This document shows, in pieces, positions 5,819 through 9,995 of a stretch of 9,995 nt of DNA. This DNA is from RGIG8368 sp045540275. GTDB taxonomy: Bacteria > Verrucomicrobiota > Kiritimatiellia > RFP12 > UBA1067. Within the stretch, counting starts at the first letter, position 1. Each line of letters opens with the position of its first letter. The stretch spans positions 1 to 9,995 of the forward strand of contig JAZQGX010000127.1 of NCBI GenBank assembly GCA_045540275.1, written 5' to 3'. A program made the translations under genes and the position numbers. The notes beneath the pieces were generated by a model. That model worked only from the letters and a program-made list of their open reading frames with translations, had not been told where the DNA came from and did not search any database.

Positions 5819-7377
5819 GATGTCAATGGCTGATACTGTCGGTGGTGATGTGGGGCATGACGGTGCTGGCTGCGGCACAGTTTCGTGGTGAAATGTCATG
5901 TCCGGATCTTGGATTGCGCATAAAAGAGCTCGCTTCTTCGCAGGTCTCCCCGTTGCCATCGCCGGTGGTATATCCGGTGACAATCACGCACGGAAATGGA
6001 ATGGTCGAAAAAAAAGAGCTGCTCTCATTGCGGGAAATGTGGATGCTGACGCAGTGCAAACTTCGGCTTGAGGATAAAGAGGGAAATGTTTTAAGTATCG
6101 GCCTCCCCTCGGCAAAACCCGCTTCCAGCGTGGAAAGCTCCGAGCTTTCCGTAGATGGCGAGATGTTGCTTCTGACCCCCAGACCGGCCTGTGAGAAGGC
6201 GCTGGAGAGGGCACAGCGACAATGGAGCGCCGCGCCGCAGGACGAGGAGTCGTTGGCGCAATGGGCTGCGGAGTTTGCCGGGGCGAAACTCGGAGCCGCT
6301 CAAAAAATCCGCGGAACGTTGGGGGCAAAGCGGATTTTGTATTTTCCGTCATCGAAGGTGGGGCAGAATGTGTGGCTGTTTTCCACTCGCACATCAGGCG
6401 CTACGGGATGGTTTGGGCTAGTGGTGGAATCGGTGCGGGCGCAGGCGACAACGAAGAAGAACGTCGAGACGCAGTTTTTCGGAGGACTTCGCATCTTGCC
6501 CGGTGCTGGAATGCAGGCCAGACGCAAAGGCCGGGGGCATGAAAGCGTCAATTCAACTCTTCTTGCCAAGTCGTCGATCGCGAACATGGACGGATGGTGG
6601 TCGGCGCAGGCACCAGGATATCTGTTCCTGTCAAACGTCAAAAGTTCCCACGGCAGAAAAATGATGCGCAGACTGCAACGTGAACTGCCTGTGATGCGGC
6701 GGATGATGGAGCAGTTGATACCAGGCGACGGAAACGTCAGCGACGTCTGCGTGGTGCGGGTGTTTGCGGATGCGGAGGCATACCGCTCGTATGTCGGCGC
6801 AGGTCAGGAATGGAGCTCCGGGTGCTGGATCCCGATGCGCAGGGAGCTGGTGGCATTGTATCAGAATGCGCAAGGTCGGCAAAGCGAGGTCGAAATTTTA
6901 AACACGCTGCATCACGAATGCCTTCATCAGTATCTTTTTTACGCGCTGCAGCAGAACGAGTTGTCGTTATGGTACAACGAGGGACACGCATGCCTGTTTG
7001 AAAATTCGCAGGTCGACGCACGAGAGCGCGTGATATTCGAGAAGGATACCACCTGGCACTACAAGCTCATCCGGAGCAATCTGTCGAAAGCGGCGCTGCT
7101 TCTGCCCCGGGTGCTGGAAATGGATCACGCGGCATTTTATGCCGGCGGTGAAAAAGAGCGTGCGCTGAAGTATGCCATTGCGTGGGGCGTGGTGTATTTT
7201 TTGTATTTCGGACAGAAGCAATACCCCCGTTATTCGCAAATTCTGTCACGATATCGCCAGGCGTTGCTTGAAACGGGAAACTGCAAAACCGCGAACGAAA
7301 TCGCATTTAAAGAAATCAACCGGAACCGGTTCGCGTCTGATTTCATAACATATTGGTCAACCGGCAGAAAGCGTTGA
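5815..7377 (+). CDS. Secreted HExxH zinc metallopeptidase, DUF1570-like
   Basis: A predicted exported protein of 520 residues. The N-terminus (MRCQWLILSVVMWGMTVLAAAQ) is a type I signal peptide, likely cut after AAA (residue 21); there is no lipobox Cys. The C-terminal half carries HECLH (367-371) inside TLHHECLHQYLFYA, followed 17 residues later by Glu389 in LWYNEGHACLFE. This HExxH plus downstream Glu geometry is that of gluzincin (peptidase MA) enzymes and most resembles the DUF1570 family common in planctomycetes and relatives. The preceding YLFLSNVKSSHGRKMMRRL region and VCVVRVFADAEAYRSYVG also fit that family's layout. The first ~240 mature residues match nothing I recognise. Its ATG overlaps the kinase stop (ATGA), so it is very probably cotranslated with it. 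The substrate is unknown; a cell-envelope or extracellular protein is the reasonable guess. Proteolytic activity itself is inferred from the motif only. Confidence 0.82.
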   Translation: MRCQWLILSVVMWGMTVLAAAQFRGEMSCPDLGLRIKELASSQVSPLPSPVVYPVTITHGNGMVEKKELLSLREMWMLTQCKLRLEDKEGNVLSIGLPSAKPASSVESSELSVDGEMLLLTPRPACEKALERAQRQWSAAPQDEESLAQWAAEFAGAKLGAAQKIRGTLGAKRILYFPSSKVGQNVWLFSTRTSGATGWFGLVVESVRAQATTKKNVETQFFGGLRILPGAGMQARRKGRGHESVNSTLLAKSSIANMDGWWSAQAPGYLFLSNVKSSHGRKMMRRLQRELPVMRRMMEQLIPGDGNVSDVCVVRVFADAEAYRSYVGAGQEWSSGCWIPMRRELVALYQNAQGRQSEVEILNTLHHECLHQYLFYALQQNELSLWYNEGHACLFENSQVDARERVIFEKDTTWHYKLIRSNLSKAALLLPRVLEMDHAAFYAGGEKERALKYAIAWGVVYFLYFGQKQYPRYSQILSRYRQALLETGNCKTANEIAFKEINRNRFASDFITYWSTGRKR

Positions 7378-7408
7378 TCCCGCATGAATTCTTCTCGCTT
7401 ATTCTGCA

Positions 7409-7437
7409 TTGACGCAGTGCAGGGAAAATGATATCGT
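7409..7437 (+). promoter_or_regulatory. Candidate promoter for the FAD dehydrogenase gene
   Basis: TTGACG (7409-7414), a 17-base spacer and TATCGT (7432-7437) give a good -35 and a weak -10, about 46 bases before the ATG at 7484. This lies in the only sizeable spacer (7378-7483) on the plus strand after pyrH. No convincing terminator was found in the spacer; CTGCA/TGCAG around 7404-7422 is only a weak stem without a T-run. Confidence 0.35.
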
Positions 7438-7483
7438 GCGATAAGGTTTCTTCATTGATAATGAACAATACAAGGAGGTTCGC

Positions 7484-9430
7484 ATGACCTCTAGCTTCAG
7501 TTGTCTAGATCGTCTGGCATGGGGGACCGATGCCAGCTTTTATCGGTTGATCCCGACCGAAGTGTGCCATCCGGAAGATGAAAACGAAATTGTCCAGCTG
7601 TTAAAGCGGGCCCGCGATGAGCACCGCAGCCTCACTTTCCGCGCCGCCGGCACCTCGCTGTCAGGTCAATCCCTCACCGATTCCATTCTCGTGGTCTGCG
7701 CCAAGAAATGGGAGAAATGCGAGGTGCTTGAGAATGGCGAGCGCATTAGCGCGCAACCCGGAATTGTGGGCGGGAGAGTAAATGAAATCCTTGCCAGATA
7801 CGGCCGACGTTTCACCCCCGATCCCGCCTCCATCAATAGCGCGACGATTGGCGGCATCGTGATGAACAATGCCTCTGGCATGAGCTGCAGCACTCATGCC
7901 AACAGCTATCGAATGCTGGACTCGGTAAAAATCATCCTCGCCGACGGAACCGTTCTGGATACGGGCAATGCCGATTCGCGTAGGGAATTTGCCGCCACCC
8001 ACGGCGATTTCATCAGACGCCTCGAACAGCTTCGGGATCAAACCCGAAACGATCCGGAGCTGTGCGAACTTATCAGGCGCAAATATTCGATAAAAAACGT
8101 AACCGGTCTTACTATCCTGCCTTTTGTCGAGTACGATGACCCTTTTGACATAATCGCGCATCTGATCCCCGGCAGCGAGGGGACACTGGCCTTCCTAGCC
8201 AACGCCGTGTTTCGCACCGGCACGATTGCGACGCATTCCGAGTCGGCTCTGTTGCTTTTCCCCGATGTCCACAAAGCCTGTGAGGCGGTGGCCGCCATCA
8301 AGAGCACCGGGGCCGCGGCAGCGGCGGAGTTTTTCGATTCAAGGGCGATGCGTGTCGTGGAAAAGGACTTTCCAGAACTGTCCGGGCTTCCGTCCAGCGC
8401 AGGCGCTCTTTTGGTCAAAATCGAGGCGCATGACGAGGACGAACTCAACCTCAAGCGCGAAAAGGTCGATCAGGCAATTTCAACTTTCAAGCTGGCAGCT
8501 CCCGCCGCATTCACCTCCGACGAGCAAGTCACCTCACGCTATTGGTCAATGCGCAACGGCATCTTCCCCGCCGTCGGCGGCACGCGGGAAATCGGCAGCA
8601 CCTGCCTCATTGAGGATATCGCCGTCCCCGTTGAACATCTTGCATCGGCTACCGAAGAGCTGCAGAACCTGTTCGTCGCGCACAACTACCCCGACGCGGT
8701 AATCTACGGTCATGCGCTCGACGGCAACTGGCATTTTATTCTCAATCAGCGATTCGACAACCCCGCTGCAATCGCTCAATATGACGGAATGATGCGCGAT
8801 GTGGTGCAGCTGGTGACCAAACGCTATGGCGGCTCTCTGAAGGCGGAACACGGCACCGGACGGAACATGGCCCCGTTCGTGCGCACCGAGTGGGGAGATG
8901 CCGCCTACAAACTGATGATCGAAGTCAAACGGCTCTTCGACCCCGAAGGCATTTTGAATCCGGGCGTGATTTTCAACGAAGACGAGGAGTCGTACCTTCG
9001 CGACATAAAGCCGCTTACCGCTTTTGCACCGATTGCTGACCGGTGCATAGAGTGCGGGTTTTGCGAGGTCAAATGCGTCGCTCACGGTTATTCGCTCTCT
9101 TCCCGTCAGCGGATCGTCGTTCAGCGCGAAATAGCGCGACTCTCCGCATTGGGTGCCGCCGACCCGAGCGCCCGCCGCCAGGCCAGCGAACTGGTGCGCG
9201 CTTTTCGCCGCGTTGGACGGGATTTGTGCGCCGGCGACGGGCTATGCTCGACCGGCTGCCCCATCGGAATAAATACTGGCGAACTCATCCACGAAATCCG
9301 CGGCAAGGAGCTGTCGCTGCTCAACCGGAAAATCGGGGATTTCTGCGCCGGCCATTTGACCTTGGCGGCGGGTGCGGCGGCCGCAATGCTGAACCTCGCC
9401 TCCGTTGGGCGCAAGCTGCCCGGAAACCGG
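7484..9430 (+). CDS. FAD and 4Fe-4S D-lactate/2-hydroxyacid dehydrogenase, 3'-truncated at a junction
   Basis: About 649 genuine residues of a GlcD-GlcF fusion like Shewanella-type D-lactate dehydrogenase (Dld-II), which would oxidise D-lactate or a similar 2-hydroxyacid and pass electrons to the quinone pool through iron-sulfur clusters. The PCMH-type FAD domain (~1-245) has RAAGTSLSGQS (53-63), SATIGGIVMNNASG (119-132) and GSEGTLA (230-236). The FAD-oxidase C domain (~255-497) has GHALDGNWHF (409-418), AEHGTGR (454-460) and FDPEGILNPG (485-494). The ferredoxin-like part has CIECGFCEVKC (521-531) and CAGDGLCSTGCPIG (582-594). AAGGAGG five or six bases before the ATG fixes the start. Family members are ~930-1000 residues, so the C-terminal Cys-rich (CCG) domain is missing. 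Recognisable sequence ends near GRKLPGNR; the open frame continues to 9829 only as antisense of an opp gene. Exact substrate is uncertain. Confidence 0.88.
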
Positions 9431-9436
9431 GCGATG
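9431..9436. other. Junction between two unrelated truncated genes
   Basis: Plus-strand dehydrogenase homology ends at about 9430 (GNR) and minus-strand OppD homology ends at about 9436 (QDPMN). Both proteins continue for hundreds of residues in their families, so both are cut in the same few bases, tail to tail. No repeat, IS end or tRNA is visible at the point. A chimeric assembly join is the simplest explanation; an inversion or deletion breakpoint is the alternative. Confidence 0.75.
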
Positions 9437-9780
9437 TTCATGGGATCCTGGAACACCATGGCAATTTCCTTGCCGCGGATGTCCATCATTTCTTTTTCGT
9501 GCGCCTTTTTCTCCGCCTTGGTGGCGAGGCCGACGGTGGACAGCTCCCTGCCCTCGAAACGGATGCTGCCGCCGGTCATGGTGCCGTTTTCGGCCAGCAG
9601 ATTCATCACCGACATCATCGTCACCGATTTGCCGGAACCCGATTCTCCGACAATGCCGAGGATTTCGCGGGTCTTGATATCGAATGTGACCCCGCCCAGG
9701 GCGTGCACCGGTCCCTGCTTGGTCTTGAATTCCACTTCAAGACCCTCAACGGTCAGCAGTTCTCTGTGTAAGGAATCCAT
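9436..9780 (-). CDS. Oligopeptide/dipeptide ABC transporter ATPase (OppD/DppD), N-terminal third only
   Basis: The minus-strand frame from ATG 9780 gives 115 residues that match the start of OppD/DppD ATPases, which energise peptide import. Visible are the A-loop region VHALGGVTFDI (25-35), Walker A GESGSGKS (45-52) with the GESGSGKSVT form typical of this subfamily, and the Q-loop IAMVFQDPMN (106-115). Family members are ~320-340 residues and continue after QDPM with an (S/A/F)LNP-type sequence; here it changes to IARFPGSLRP, which is antisense of the dehydrogenase. The ABC signature, Walker B and the C-terminal oligopeptide domain are therefore absent. A GGAG sits upstream, inside the end of the permease gene, and the ATG shares one base with its stop. 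The flavour is Firmicutes-like rather than PVC-like, which is an impression, not a measurement. Confidence 0.88.
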
Positions 9781-9995
9781 CAGCGCGCTCCTTTCGGGTT
9801 CAGTGCCTCTTCGAGGCCTTCACCAATGAAATTGAGGGCAAAGATCACCAGACAGATCACGGTGACCGGGTAAACCATCTGCATCGGGTAGCGTGAGAGC
9901 AGCATCTTGGCGTCCTGCGCGAGGGTGCCGAGGCTGGCCTGCGGTGCCGAGATGCCAATGCCGATGAAGCTCAGAAAAGCCTCGTTGAAGATGGC
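9780..9995 (-). CDS. Oligopeptide/dipeptide ABC transporter permease (OppC/DppC), C-terminal fragment
   Basis: The minus strand reads open from the right edge to TGA at 9780-9782, giving the last 71 residues. The sequence NEAFLSFIGIGISAPQASLG is the conserved segment after the EAA coupling loop of OppC/DppC permeases, and the end FALNFIGEGLEEALNPKGAR matches their final helix and terminal N-x-x-G-x-x-L-x-x-x-L-x-P motif. The last transmembrane helix is about residues 45-60 of the fragment (YPVTVICLVIFALNFIG). Its stop overlaps the oppD ATG by one base (TGATG), the normal oppC-oppD operon order. The rest of the gene lies outside the window. Confidence 0.9.
   Translation of the reverse strand, partial: AIFNEAFLSFIGIGISAPQASLGTLAQDAKMLLSRYPMQMVYPVTVICLVIFALNFIGEGLEEALNPKGAR

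Noticed and set aside
7404..7422. Stem CTGCA/TGCAG after the peptidase gene as a terminator
   Set aside because: The stem is only five pairs with a nine-base loop and no T-run follows, so it does not meet the pattern of an intrinsic terminator.
9121..9435. C-terminal continuation of OppD on the minus strand
   Set aside because: It is antisense to the Fe-S region of the dehydrogenase and lacks LSGGQ, Walker B and the H-loop. Only residues encoded by 9436-9780 are real OppD.
9443..9448. GGATCC at the junction as a cloning-site scar
   Set aside because: These bases fall within the OppD Q-D-P codons, where GGATCC arises naturally, and the break lies about ten bases away.
7484..9829. A 781-residue fusion protein reading from the FAD dehydrogenase across to 9829
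   Set aside because: After ~9430 the frame is antisense to a clear OppD N-terminus (Walker A, Q-loop), and the residues have no dehydrogenase character. The frame stays open by chance in GC-rich DNA.
1..9995. CRISPR arrays, tRNA or rRNA genes, att sites
   Set aside because: I found no regularly spaced repeats, cloverleaf-like segments or rRNA-like stretches anywhere in the window.

Overview
The window looks like a chromosomal stretch of a Gram-negative bacterium of the PVC type, probably Lentisphaerota (Victivallales-like). This rests on an outer-membrane lipoprotein export pair (LolC/E and LolD), the housekeeping pyrH-frr pair, a RAYT-type transposase start, a DUF1570-like secreted peptidase and a Pro/Ala-rich single-pass membrane protein of a kind I associate with that group. 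The assignment is an inference from gene style, not from a marker comparison. The last ~560 bases do not seem to belong with the rest.

Bases 1-264: the first 40 codons of a Y1/RAYT-type transposase run leftward off the window, divergent from pyrH. The 144-base AT-rich spacer carries a plausible sigma70-type promoter for each direction. Bases 265-7377 hold seven tightly spaced rightward genes that look like one transcription unit: pyrH (UMP kinase, TTG start), frr (ribosome recycling factor), a 316-aa low-complexity membrane protein with a repeated basic motif, a LolC/E permease, a LolD ATPase, an orphan sensor histidine kinase without a visible HAMP domain, and a secreted HExxH metallopeptidase whose start overlaps the kinase stop (ATGA). 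The second half of the unit is an envelope module: lipoprotein release, a membrane sensor and an exported peptidase.

Bases 7378-7483 are a short spacer with a candidate promoter. From 7484 there is a large FAD plus 4Fe-4S dehydrogenase of the D-lactate/2-hydroxyacid type (GlcD-GlcF fusion, Dld-II-like). Its recognisable sequence stops at about 9430, inside the iron-sulfur half. From about 9436 to the end, the opposite strand carries the N-terminal third of an oligopeptide ABC transporter ATPase (OppD/DppD), preceded by the C-terminal end of its permease (OppC/DppC). Both the dehydrogenase and OppD lose their C-terminal parts at the same few bases. This is the signature of an assembly chimera or a rearrangement breakpoint, and the long open frames that cross it are not real proteins.

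I did not find a clear new defence, mobile or RNA system. The points most worth following up are the 9.43-kb junction, the orphan kinase with an in-frame 30-base repeat, and the repetitive membrane protein between frr and lolC.
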